A DNA stretch of 37,825 nucleotides from Clostridium tetanomorphum (GTDB taxonomy: Bacteria > Bacillota > Clostridia > Clostridiales > Clostridiaceae), in assembly GCF_017873215.1 (NCBI RefSeq), contig NZ_JAGGKA010000027.1, positions 1 through 37,825 on the forward strand, written 5' to 3'. Positions 24,563 through 34,967 of this stretch are shown here, piece after piece. The position numbers and the translations under genes are program-made. A model generated the notes under the pieces. It was not told the origin of the DNA. It was given only the letters and a program-made list of their open reading frames with translations, and made no database searches. Position 1 is the stretch's first letter. Every line of letters begins with the position of its first letter.

Positions 24563-25942
24563 CTACTTTCCTAAACAAAATTCTGAGAATATTTTATCTA
24601 TAATATCTTCTTCTAAAGTTTCACCTGTTATTTCACCAAGTCCTAGCCAAGCATTTCTAATATCAATTGAAGCTAGATCAATAGCATAAGTACTCTTTAA
24701 AGTTTCAATTGCTGATTTACAGCTTTCTTTTGCTCTAATCAACGCTTGTTTGTACCTTGTATTTGTTATTATAACATCACTAGATTTTATTTCTCCATTA
24801 AAAAATAAATCTTTTATAGATTTTTTTAGTCCTTCTAATCCTGTTCCTGTTTTAGCAGAAGTTTCTATAATATACTTTGAATCTAAATCATTTAAATCAT
24901 CTAAATCTATTTTTCTATCTAAATCTTTTTTATTCAAAAGAACTATATATTTTCTATTTTTTATATATTTTATTATTTCATAGTCTTCATTATCTAATTT
25001 TCTACTAGAATCTAACATTAATATTATTAAATCAGCTTCATCTATTTTTTCCTTTGATTTTTTTACACCAATTTTTTCAACAATATCTTCAGTTTCTCTT
25101 ATACCTGCTGTATCAACTATTTTTATTGGTACTCCATCTAAGTTTATATACTCTTCTATAACATCTCTTGTAGTTCCTGGTATTTCCGTAACTATTGCTC
25201 TCTTTTCCATAAGTAAAGCGTTTAGAAGTGATGATTTACCTACATTAGGTTTACCAACTATAACTACATTTAATCCTTCTCTTAGTATTTTACCCTCATC
25301 TGCTGTATCTAGTAATCTATCTATATACTTTTCTATTTCTAACAATTCTTTTGTTACTTCATTTGCTGTTATTTCTTCTAAATCTTCTTCTGGATAATCC
25401 ACAGTAGCCTCAATATGTGCTATTATTTGAAGTAAGTTATTTCTTAAATTTTTTATTTCTTTTGAAACTCTTCCGTTAGATTGCATTACAGCTGATTTCA
25501 TAGATAACTCTGTTTTTGACCTTATTATATCAATAACTGCTTCCGCTTGGCTTAAGTCTATTCTTCCATTTAGAAAAGCTCTTTTTGTAAATTCTCCAGG
25601 CTCTGCAAGTCTGCTTCCAGCTTTTATAACTTCTTGCAATATTTTATTTGTAGGAGTAACTCCTCCATGGCAATTTATCTCCACTGTATCTTCTGCTGTA
25701 AAACTTCTAGGTCCTTTCATAAAGCTTACCAATACTTCATCTAAAATATCTCCTGTTTCCCTTTCTACTATATGACCATATCTCATTGTATATGGCTTCA
25801 TGTTAACTAAACTTTGACCATTTTTAGCTTTGAATATGCTATCAACTATTTTTAGACTATCCTTTCCAGAAACTCTAATAATTGAAATTCCGCCTTCTCC
25901 TAAAACTGTTGACACTGCTGTTATAGTATCAAATTCTTTCAT
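24563..25942 (-). CDS. mnmE: tRNA modification GTPase MnmE
   Basis: 459 residues. N-terminal folate-binding domain, helical domain, and inserted G domain with GKPNVGKS (230-237), TTRDV, DTAG and NKKD. C-terminal CLGK (C456) is the family signature. Partner of MnmG. It follows the khpB terminator, so it probably has its own promoter in 25943-25994, where I see no clear pair. SD GGGGTG precedes ATG. Confidence 0.98.
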   Translation of the reverse strand: MKEFDTITAVSTVLGEGGISIIRVSGKDSLKIVDSIFKAKNGQSLVNMKPYTMRYGHIVERETGDILDEVLVSFMKGPRSFTAEDTVEINCHGGVTPTNKILQEVIKAGSRLAEPGEFTKRAFLNGRIDLSQAEAVIDIIRSKTELSMKSAVMQSNGRVSKEIKNLRNNLLQIIAHIEATVDYPEEDLEEITANEVTKELLEIEKYIDRLLDTADEGKILREGLNVVIVGKPNVGKSSLLNALLMEKRAIVTEIPGTTRDVIEEYINLDGVPIKIVDTAGIRETEDIVEKIGVKKSKEKIDEADLIILMLDSSRKLDNEDYEIIKYIKNRKYIVLLNKKDLDRKIDLDDLNDLDSKYIIETSAKTGTGLEGLKKSIKDLFFNGEIKSSDVIITNTRYKQALIRAKESCKSAIETLKSTYAIDLASIDIRNAWLGLGEITGETLEEDIIDKIFSEFCLGK

Positions 25943-25992
25943 TTTTTACACCCCTTATTTTTTACAGCTTGTTTTTTTAATTATATAAATTT

Positions 25993-26021
25993 AAAAAGAA
26001 AGCCATCACTAGGCTTTCTTT
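25993..26021 (-). terminator. Terminator of the rnpA-yidC-khpB operon
   Basis: Arms AAAGAAAGCC (25995-26004) and GGCTTTCTTT (26012-26021), 7-base loop, T run on the minus strand. The promoter-proximal arm is the last codons of khpB. Confidence 0.88.
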
Positions 26022-26635
26022 AAATCTACAACTACTCTTCTATAGGGTTCTTCACCCTCACTATAAGTCTCAACATAAGGATCATTTTGAAGAACTGAAT
26101 GAATTATTCTTCTCTCATAAGGATTCATTGGTTCAAGTTTTACTATCTTTCCTGTTCTTCTAGCTTTATTACCTATTTTCAAAGCAAGTCTTTTTAATGT
26201 TTCTTCTCTTTTTTGTCTATAGTTTTCCGTATCCAATATTACTCTTTTGTATTCATCTTCATGATTCTTATTTACTACAAGACTTACTAAATATTGAAGT
26301 GAATCTAATGTTTCTCCTCTATACCCTATAAGTATTCCCATGTTAGGTCCTGTCATACAAATTCTTAATACATTTTCTTCTTCCTCAGCTCTTATTTCTG
26401 CTTTAATCCCCATAGATTCTAAAACTTCTCTTAAAAAATTTTTTGCTTCATATGCATGATCTTTTTTTACTGTTACTTTGACTTTGGCAGGTCTTGCACC
26501 AATTAACTTAAATAATCCTTTACTACCTTCATCAATTACTTCTACTTCTACTTTATCAATAGCAACATTAAGTTCTTTTAATGCATTATTAACAGCATCT
26601 TCCACCGTTTTCCCTGTCATATCAATTGTCTTCAT
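26009..26635 (-). CDS. khpB: RNA-binding protein KhpB (Jag)
   Basis: 208 residues with the Jag N-terminal domain (1-50), a KH domain with GYRG (104-107) and an R3H domain (NPYERRIIHS; R175, H179). KhpB forms a complex with KhpA and affects RNA metabolism and cell elongation in other Firmicutes. It is downstream of yidC, as usual. Its last codons form one arm of the operon terminator. Confidence 0.95.
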   Translation of the reverse strand: MKTIDMTGKTVEDAVNNALKELNVAIDKVEVEVIDEGSKGLFKLIGARPAKVKVTVKKDHAYEAKNFLREVLESMGIKAEIRAEEEENVLRICMTGPNMGILIGYRGETLDSLQYLVSLVVNKNHEDEYKRVILDTENYRQKREETLKRLALKIGNKARRTGKIVKLEPMNPYERRIIHSVLQNDPYVETYSEGEEPYRRVVVDLKKA

Positions 26636-26650
26636 ACCGTAAGCACCCCC

Positions 26651-27313
26651 TTAGGCATCTGATTCTGACATATGTTTTTCTTCTAACTTTTTAGTTAGAA
26701 TTGTTTGACCCATTTGCATTATATTACTTACAACCCAATACAATACTAATGCAGCTTTTAATCTCCAGCTTATAAAAATCATAAATAATGACATATAAAG
26801 ATTCATAGCTGAAGCCTGCTTAGCTTGGGGATTTTCTCCAGGCGGATTCATGATAAGTCCTGAATAATACTGTGTAGCACCTGCAAGAACTGCAAGAATA
26901 ATGTCTGATTTTGCTAAATCTTTTATCCATAAAAAAGTAACACCATTTATACCACTAATATTATTAAACACATAGTAAAGAGCTAACAATATTGGCCACT
27001 GAATAAGTAAAGGCAAACATCCACCAAAGGGACTTACTCCTTTTTCTTTATAAAGCTTCATAACTTCCTGCTGTGCTCTTTGCGGATCATTTTTATATTT
27101 ATCTTGTAACTTTTTAGCTTCAGGTTGTATTTTGCTCATTCTAATACTTGATCTAATTGATTTTATATTTAGAGGTACAAGCACTATCTTTATAATTAAT
27201 GTAACTAAAATAATAGCAACACCATAGGAATAATTAGGATTTGATATTACGCTAGCTACTAACTTGTGCACATACACAAAAAATTGAACTAATGCATTAT
27301 TTAAATAACTCAT
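26651..27313 (-). CDS. yidC: Membrane protein insertase YidC (OxaI type)
   Basis: 220 residues with five hydrophobic segments, including YGVAIILVTLIIKIVLVPLN (30-49) whose Lys/Arg-bearing helices form the hydrophilic groove, and GGCLPLLIQWPILLALYYVF near 97-116. No lipobox Cys is present at the N-terminus, unlike SpoIIIJ of Bacillus. It is between yidD and khpB. Confidence 0.95.
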   Translation of the reverse strand: MSYLNNALVQFFVYVHKLVASVISNPNYSYGVAIILVTLIIKIVLVPLNIKSIRSSIRMSKIQPEAKKLQDKYKNDPQRAQQEVMKLYKEKGVSPFGGCLPLLIQWPILLALYYVFNNISGINGVTFLWIKDLAKSDIILAVLAGATQYYSGLIMNPPGENPQAKQASAMNLYMSLFMIFISWRLKAALVLYWVVSNIMQMGQTILTKKLEEKHMSESDA

Positions 27314-27331
27314 TCCAAACCTCCAGACATT

Positions 27332-27541
27332 TTATTTAACAGGGTCATATCCTCCTTTGCTAAAAGGATTACATCTTAGAATTCTCTTAAAAGCCATAAA
27401 ACCACCCTTTAATGCCCCATATTTAGATATAGCATCTATAGCATATTGAGAACATGTAGGATAAAATTTACAACAAGGACTTTTAAGAGGTGATATATAT
27501 TTTCTATAAAATTTAATTAAGTTAATTAAAATTTTTTTCAA
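27332..27541 (-). CDS. yidD: Membrane protein insertion efficiency factor YidD
   Basis: 69 residues, amphipathic N-terminus ([20 protein letters not shown]) and the conserved Cys/Pro core [16 protein letters not shown], then [14 protein letters not shown]. Its ATG overlaps the rnpA stop region (4 bases), indicating coupling. It assists YidC-dependent insertion. Confidence 0.96.
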   Translation of the reverse strand: MKKILINLIKFYRKYISPLKSPCCKFYPTCSQYAIDAISKYGALKGGFMAFKRILRCNPFSKGGYDPVK

Positions 27542-27876
27542 CTATTATATAAACCTGCTTTCTTAAATAAATTTATTAGCGCTTTTTCAATTTCTGCATA
27601 ATTTTTATCTCTAGAAGAGGTCCTTGCTATTACTACTAAATCATAACCTTTTTTTAAATTATTCGGTATTAACCTATAACTTTCCTTAATTAATCTTCTT
27701 ACTCTATTTCTAATTACACTTTTTCCTACTTTTTTGCTAACTGATACTCCAAATCTATTGAAATCATTCCTATTATTCTTATGTATATATAGAACTAATA
27801 GATCATTAGAAAAAGACCTTCCTTTTCTGTATACTGTTCTGAACTCCGCATTTTTTCGTAATTTGTATTTCTTCAT
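27538..27876 (-). CDS. rnpA: Ribonuclease P protein component
   Basis: 112 residues from ATG 27874-27876, giving the family start [19 protein letters not shown]; the frame stays open upstream only through the rpmH-rnpA palindrome. RNR motif at 56-58 within [14 protein letters not shown]. It binds the RNA subunit and improves 5' processing of pre-tRNA. Upstream AGGAG is 11 bases from ATG. Confidence 0.95.
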   Translation of the reverse strand: MKKYKLRKNAEFRTVYRKGRSFSNDLLVLYIHKNNRNDFNRFGVSVSKKVGKSVIRNRVRRLIKESYRLIPNNLKKGYDLVVIARTSSRDKNYAEIEKALINLFKKAGLYNS

Positions 27877-27893
27877 AATACCCACTACTCCTT

Positions 27894-27934
27894 TTTTTCT
27901 GCAATTGCAGAAAAAGGCCACAATATCGCGGCCT
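27894..27934 (-). promoter_or_regulatory. Tandem hairpins between rpmH and rnpA
   Basis: Minus strand GGCCGC/GTGGCC (27917-27934), followed by TTTTT, looks like a weak attenuator just after the rpmH stop (27934-27936). Next is a perfect 22-bp palindrome TTTTTCTGCAA/TTGCAGAAAAA (27894-27915) ahead of the rnpA SD. They could set the L34 to RnpA ratio. Confidence 0.6.
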
Positions 27935-28068
27935 TATGCTGTCAATCTTTTTCTACCTTTTTGTCTTCTTCTCTTTAAAACATTTCTTCCTGATGAAGTC
28001 TTCATTCTTTTTCTAAATCCATGTTCCTTTTTTCTCTGTCTCTTTTTTGGTTGGTATGTCATAAACAT
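27934..28068 (-). CDS. rpmH: 50S ribosomal protein L34
   Basis: 44 residues: start [18 protein letters not shown], end QKGRKRLTA, very Arg/Lys rich. The start MFM is chosen because GGGGGTG is 8 bases before the first ATG (28066-28068). First gene of the leftward operon rpmH-rnpA-yidD-yidC-khpB. Confidence 0.97.
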   Translation of the reverse strand: MFMTYQPKKRQRKKEHGFRKRMKTSSGRNVLKRRRQKGRKRLTA

Positions 28069-28146
28069 TTACACAACACCCCCTTCATATTAAGTTATTT
28101 TATATATAGCAATTAACTTACTACCTACTTATAGTTTTACTATTAA

Positions 28147-28175
28147 ATTATATATTCACCACCCTTTAATGTCAA
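28147..28175 (-). promoter_or_regulatory. Promoter of rpmH operon
   Basis: Minus strand TTGACA (28170-28175), 17-base spacer, TATAAT (28147-28152): exact sigma-A consensus. Confidence 0.9.
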
Positions 28176-28210
28176 GAAAAAGGCTATTGTTAATATTTTT
28201 AATTATTTTT

Positions 28211-28433
28211 TGTGGATAACTTCTTGAAACCCCTTAGAGGTTTTGATATTATTAATAAAGGACTGTTGATAACTTATAAAGATACAAAAGTTATCAACAG
28301 GTGTTGATAACTTTGTGTATAACTTGTTATTTTTAAATAATATTTTTATTTTTTTTATTCTATTTTATTCAAAACTCCACATTTAATAGTATGTTACTAA
28401 TGTTATTATTTATTTATACACATATGTTGATAA
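28211..28433. other. oriC, upstream DnaA-box cluster
   Basis: The 502-base gap 28069-28570 holds the rpmH and dnaA promoters and this cluster. DnaA boxes: TGTGGATAA (28211), TGTTGATAA (28264, 28302, 28425), TTATCAACA (28291), TGTGTATAA (28314), TTATACACA (28414). Boxes at 28264 and 28291 form a 13-bp inverted repeat. Seven boxes in 223 bases, of both orientations, is far above chance. Confidence 0.93.
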
Positions 28434-28492
28434 CTTAAATATTTTAAATTTATTAATCAAATTTATTAACATGTGAATATTTTTATAAACAT

Positions 28493-28521
28493 TTGTCAAG
28501 AAGATTAATAATGTTTATAAA
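28493..28521 (+). promoter_or_regulatory. dnaA promoter
   Basis: -35 TTGTCA (28493-28498), 17-base spacer, -10 TATAAA (28516-28521). The upstream DnaA boxes allow autoregulation. Confidence 0.7.
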
Positions 28522-28570
28522 TATGTAGATTTATTGTGAATTATTATAAACTTGAACTGGAGGATAAAAA

Positions 28571-29929
28571 ATGAGTACCCAATTGAAAGATATCTGGGAA
28601 AAAACCTTGAACATAGTAAAAGGTGAACTTACAGAAGTAAGCTTTAATACTTGGATAAAAAGTATTACCCCAATGAAAATTGAAAATGATACTTTATTTT
28701 TATGCGTTCCAAATGATTTTACAAAAGGAATTCTAGATAGCAGATATAAAGATCTTATAATTAATGCTTTAAAACTAATTACTTCAAAAAAATATAATAT
28801 AGAATTTTTTATCGCTTCTGAAGATATTGCTAATGTAGAATCATTAAATAAAAATCATAAAACTATCAATAATGCTAGCAATGTAGTTATAAGTGACGAG
28901 ATGTCTACAATGCTTAATCCTAAATATACTTTTGATTCATTTGTTATTGGTAATAGTAATAGATTTGCTCATGCAGCATCTCTTGCGGTAGCCGAAGCGC
29001 CTGCAAAAGCATATAATCCTTTATTTATATACGGGGGAGTTGGATTGGGTAAAACTCACTTAATGCATGCTATAGGACATTATGTTCTTCAAAATAATCC
29101 TAATTCTAAAGTTGTATATGTATCTTCTGAAAAGTTTACAAATGAACTTATTAATTCAATAAAAGACGATAAAAATGTTGAATTTAGAAATAAGTATAGG
29201 AATATAGATATACTTTTAATAGATGATATTCAATTTATTGCGGGAAAAGAGAGAACTCAAGAAGAATTTTTCCATACATTTAATGCCCTTTATGAAGCTA
29301 ATAAACAAATTATACTATCTAGTGATAGACCTCCAAAAGAAATTCCTACATTAGAAGATAGGCTGCGTTCAAGATTTGAATGGGGACTTATTGCTGATAT
29401 ACAAGCACCAGACTTTGAAACCAGAATGGCCATACTTAAAAAGAAAGCTGATGTAGAACATTTAAATATTCCTAATGAAGTAATGGTATATATTGCTACA
29501 AAAATAAAGTCTAATATAAGAGAATTAGAGGGCGCACTAATAAGAATAGTTGCTTTTTCCTCTCTTACAAATAAGGAGATTAGCGTAGATCTTGCTTCTG
29601 AAGCTCTAAAAGATATAATATCCAACAAACAATCAAAACAAATTACAATTGAACTCATCCAAGATATTGTATCAAGCTATTTTAATCTAAGAGTTGAAGA
29701 TTTTAAATCTGCCAGACGAACACGTAATGTAGCCTTTCCTAGACAAATAGCTATGTACCTTTGCAGAAAACTTACAGACAATTCTCTTCCTAAAATAGGA
29801 GAAGAATTTGGAGGAAGAGATCACACTACTGTAATTCATGCTTATGAAAAAATTTCTACTAGTTTAAAAGAAGATGAATCACTTCAAAATACCGTAAATG
29901 AATTATCAAAAAAAATAACTCAAAAATGA
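28571..29929 (+). CDS. dnaA: Chromosomal replication initiator DnaA
   Basis: 452 residues. Domain I (1-80), linker (about 85-110), AAA+ domain with Walker A GGVGLGKT (155-162) and Walker B LLIDDIQF (215-222), and domain IV with the DnaA-box recognition motif GGRDHTT (414-420). SD GGAGG precedes ATG. Box clusters lie on both sides of the gene. Confidence 0.98.
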   Translation: MSTQLKDIWEKTLNIVKGELTEVSFNTWIKSITPMKIENDTLFLCVPNDFTKGILDSRYKDLIINALKLITSKKYNIEFFIASEDIANVESLNKNHKTINNASNVVISDEMSTMLNPKYTFDSFVIGNSNRFAHAASLAVAEAPAKAYNPLFIYGGVGLGKTHLMHAIGHYVLQNNPNSKVVYVSSEKFTNELINSIKDDKNVEFRNKYRNIDILLIDDIQFIAGKERTQEEFFHTFNALYEANKQIILSSDRPPKEIPTLEDRLRSRFEWGLIADIQAPDFETRMAILKKKADVEHLNIPNEVMVYIATKIKSNIRELEGALIRIVAFSSLTNKEISVDLASEALKDIISNKQSKQITIELIQDIVSSYFNLRVEDFKSARRTRNVAFPRQIAMYLCRKLTDNSLPKIGEEFGGRDHTTVIHAYEKISTSLKEDESLQNTVNELSKKITQK

Positions 29930-29962
29930 TTAACAATTGTTTATTATTTATTTATAATATCA

Positions 29963-30090
29963 TGTGGATAATTAAATTTATTTTTTTTATCTTAATAATG
30001 TGGATAACAGTATGTTTTTATTAAATACTTATCCACAATTATTTTTTACTAACTTTTAAGCAATTTCAATGCTTATATTAGTTATCAACA
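29963..30090. other. oriC, downstream DnaA-box cluster
   Basis: Between dnaA and dnaN: TGTGGATAA (29963 and 29999), TTATCCACA (30029) and TTATCAACA (30082). The last box leads to a GC-rich spacer and the DnaA-trio run. Confidence 0.93.
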
Positions 30091-30102
30091 AATTCACAGC
30101 CC

Positions 30103-30120
30103 CTACTACTATTACTACTA
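30103..30120. other. DnaA-trio element and start of the unwinding region
   Basis: Six in-register triplets CTA CTA CTA TTA CTA CTA follow a short GC-rich spacer after the last DnaA box, then AT-only DNA from 30121 to about 30160. This matches the DnaA-trio arrangement of the Bacillus basal unwinding system, where DnaA loads on one strand. Confidence 0.85.
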
Positions 30121-30187
30121 AAATATTTATATTATCTATTCTATCTATATATATAATTAACATGTGAATTATTAAGGAGGATTACCA

Positions 30188-31291
30188 ATGAAATTAACAT
30201 GTGAAAAAAACATATTACAAGAAGCTATATCAATATCTCAAAAAGCTGTTACAGGAAAATCTACTATGCCAATTCTTCAAGGTATATTAATAAATGCAAA
30301 AAATGATTCAATAATATTTACAGGTTCAGACATAGATTTAAGTATTGAAACTAAGATAAATGCAAATATTTATGAAGAAGGCTCTATTGTAGTTGATTCA
30401 AAAATTTTTGGTGAGATTATAAGAAAATTACCTAATGACACAATAGAAATTAGTACTAAAGATAATAATGTTATAGAGATAATATGTCAAAAATCTAATT
30501 TTACTCTTATACATATGGATAGTTCTGATTTTCCAGAACTGCCTAATATCAATGAAAATAGTATCTTTTCTATACCACAAAAAATACTTAAAAGTATGAT
30601 TAAATCTACAATATTTGCTACTGCTCAGGAAGAAACAAGACCTATATTAACGGGAGTTTTATTTGAAATAAAAGATAAAAAATTAAATTTAGTAGCTTTA
30701 GATGGATATAGATTAGCAATTAGATCTGAATATATAGATAACGAAAATTCAATAAACGCTGTTATTCCAGGAAAAACATTAAATGAAGTTGCTAAAATAT
30801 TAGAAGATACAGATGAAAATGTAAATATAACATTTACACCTAACCATATTCTATTTAGCATTGGTGAAACAAAAATAATTTCAAGGCTTTTAGAAGGTGA
30901 ATTTATAAAATATAATTCAATTATTCCAGAAGAATACAATTTAAAAATTATAGCTAAAAGAAATGAATTACTAAATTGTATAGAAAGAGCATCTTTAATG
31001 GGAAAAGAAGGAAATACTAGTTTAATAAGACTAAATATTGAAGATGATAATATGATCATAACATCTAATTCTCAATTAGGAATGGTAAGAGAAGAAGTGG
31101 GGATAATTTTGCAAGGTCAGTCACTACAAATTGCATTTAACTCTAAATATTTAATTGATGTATTTAAAATAATGGAAGATGAAGAAATATCAATGGAGTT
31201 ATCTAGTAGTGTAAGTCCATGTGTTATAAAAAGTAATGAAACTGATAATTGCACTTATTTAGTTCTTCCAGTTAGATTATTAAATAATTAA
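30188..31291 (+). CDS. dnaN: DNA polymerase III beta subunit (sliding clamp)
   Basis: 367 residues, three clamp domains. Start MKLTCEKNILQEAISISQKA and C-terminus ending in YLVLPVRLL, both typical. SD AAGGAGG. It tethers polymerase III to DNA. Directly after oriC. Confidence 0.98.
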   Translation: MKLTCEKNILQEAISISQKAVTGKSTMPILQGILINAKNDSIIFTGSDIDLSIETKINANIYEEGSIVVDSKIFGEIIRKLPNDTIEISTKDNNVIEIICQKSNFTLIHMDSSDFPELPNINENSIFSIPQKILKSMIKSTIFATAQEETRPILTGVLFEIKDKKLNLVALDGYRLAIRSEYIDNENSINAVIPGKTLNEVAKILEDTDENVNITFTPNHILFSIGETKIISRLLEGEFIKYNSIIPEEYNLKIIAKRNELLNCIERASLMGKEGNTSLIRLNIEDDNMIITSNSQLGMVREEVGIILQGQSLQIAFNSKYLIDVFKIMEDEEISMELSSSVSPCVIKSNETDNCTYLVLPVRLLNN

Positions 31292-31306
31292 GGGGAGGAT
31301 TATGAT

Positions 31307-31513
31307 ATGAATAAAATAAAAATAAATACAGACATAATAAAATTAGATTCTTTTTTAAAATGGTCAGGTGCTGTTGTTATGGGATCAGAAGCTAAAATGA
31401 TGATACAAGAGGGCATGGTTAAAGTTAATGGAGAAATAGAATTAAGAAGAGGAAGAAAACTTATTAAAGGAGATAAAGTAGAAGTTAACAATGAAACTTA
31501 TTTAATAGTATAA
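31307..31513 (+). CDS. yaaA: S4-domain protein YaaA (RlbA)
   Basis: 68 residues, S4 RNA-binding domain (KLDSFLKWSGAVVMGSEAKM, RRGRKLIKGDKVEV). Linked to ribosome maturation in Bacillus. SD GGGGAGG. Standard position between dnaN and recF. Confidence 0.93.
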   Translation: MNKIKINTDIIKLDSFLKWSGAVVMGSEAKMMIQEGMVKVNGEIELRRGRKLIKGDKVEVNNETYLIV

Positions 31514-31528
31514 TTTTAATTTATCATA

Positions 31529-31576
31529 GCACAATGTATAATGGATTAATAAAATGATTTTAACTATACATTGTGC
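31529..31576. repeat. Inverted repeat between yaaA and recF
   Basis: GCACAATGTATA (31529-31540) and TATACATTGTGC (31565-31576) form a perfect 12-bp inverted repeat with a 24-base spacer. A further TTTGTGC copy follows at 31584-31590, overlapping the recF -35. There is no T run after the stem, so it is not a clear terminator. Confidence 0.7.
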
Positions 31577-31584
31577 ATAATAAT

Positions 31585-31612
31585 TTGTGCAAAGATTATA
31601 TTATGATATAAT
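31585..31612 (+). promoter_or_regulatory. Candidate recF promoter
   Basis: -35 TTGTGC (31585-31590), 16-base spacer, -10 TATAAT (31607-31612), ending 18 bases before the recF ATG. Confidence 0.55.
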
Positions 31613-31630
31613 TATAAATAGGTGTTTTTT

Positions 31631-32716
31631 ATGTATATTAAATATTTACAACTTATTAATTTTAGAAATTATAGAGAATTAAGCATAGAACTAGATAAAA
31701 ATATTAATTTATTTATTGGAGACAATGCTCAAGGTAAGACTAACATATTAGAAAGCATATATTATTCGAGTATTGGAAAATCTCATAGGACTAATAAAGA
31801 TAAAGAAATGATAAACTGGAACGCTCAAAGTTCTTATATTAAGCTGTATGTGGTTAAAGATAGATTAGATAAAAAAATTGAAATAAAAATATTTAAAGAA
31901 GGTAAAAAAGGAATAAATGTTAACTCAATAAAGATAAATAAAATATCTGAACTTTTAGGTATTTTAAATGTAGTAATGTTTTCTCCAGAGGATTTGAAAA
32001 TTATCAAAGAATCTCCAGCCTTTAGAAGAAAATTTTTAGATATAGAGCTATGTAAATTAAGCAATAAATATTATTATAATTTAGTACAGTATAATAAAGT
32101 ATTAAATGAGAGAAATACTTTACTTAAAAAAGGTAATAAAGAATTGTATAGCATAATAGAAATATATGATAAACAATTATCGAAATTTGGATCTTTTATT
32201 ATAAAAGAAAGAGAGAAATACATAGATAGATTAAATAAAAAAGGAAAATCAATACATAAAGATATAACTTCGGGAAAAGAAGATATAAGTTTTAAATATT
32301 TAACTTTTGTCAAGAATTATAATGATATAGAAAATGAATTTTTTGATATGCTATTTAAAAACAGAAAAAATGACTATGAGAAAAAAATTACTTCAGTAGG
32401 ACCACACAGAGATGATTTTTCTGTAAAAATAAACAATATAGACGTAAGAAGTTTTGGTTCTCAAGGTCAACAAAGAACTGCTACTTTAACTATAAAATTT
32501 TCATCTTTAGAAATTATTAAAGAATTAATTGGAGAATATCCAATTTTGTTATTAGATGATGTATTATCAGAATTGGATGCTAAAAGACAAAAATATATAT
32601 TAAATTCTGTTAAAGATATTCAAACTATAATAACCTGTACTGGATTTGAAAATATAGAAAATTATATAGAAAAAGATTATAAAATATTTAATGTGGTAAA
32701 TGGTAAAATATATTAA
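31631..32716 (+). CDS. recF: DNA replication and repair protein RecF
   Basis: 361 residues from ATG 31631; AGGTG 6 bases upstream decides against GTG 31622. SMC-like ATPase with Walker A GDNAQGKT (30-37), signature FGSQGQQRT and Walker B LLLDDVLSELD. It loads RecA at gaps. Confidence 0.97.
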   Translation: MYIKYLQLINFRNYRELSIELDKNINLFIGDNAQGKTNILESIYYSSIGKSHRTNKDKEMINWNAQSSYIKLYVVKDRLDKKIEIKIFKEGKKGINVNSIKINKISELLGILNVVMFSPEDLKIIKESPAFRRKFLDIELCKLSNKYYYNLVQYNKVLNERNTLLKKGNKELYSIIEIYDKQLSKFGSFIIKEREKYIDRLNKKGKSIHKDITSGKEDISFKYLTFVKNYNDIENEFFDMLFKNRKNDYEKKITSVGPHRDDFSVKINNIDVRSFGSQGQQRTATLTIKFSSLEIIKELIGEYPILLLDDVLSELDAKRQKYILNSVKDIQTIITCTGFENIENYIEKDYKIFNVVNGKIY

Positions 32717-32752
32717 AATATTATTTGGTTTATAGCCAGAGGAGGAATTTTT

Positions 32753-34947
<2,195 letters not shown>

Positions 34948-34967
34948 AGGTGGAAGGTGTGAAATAG

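Noticed and set aside
28226-28245. Terminator hairpin AAACC...GGTTT in oriC
   Set aside because: Short stem with a mismatch and no T run; no gene ends nearby.
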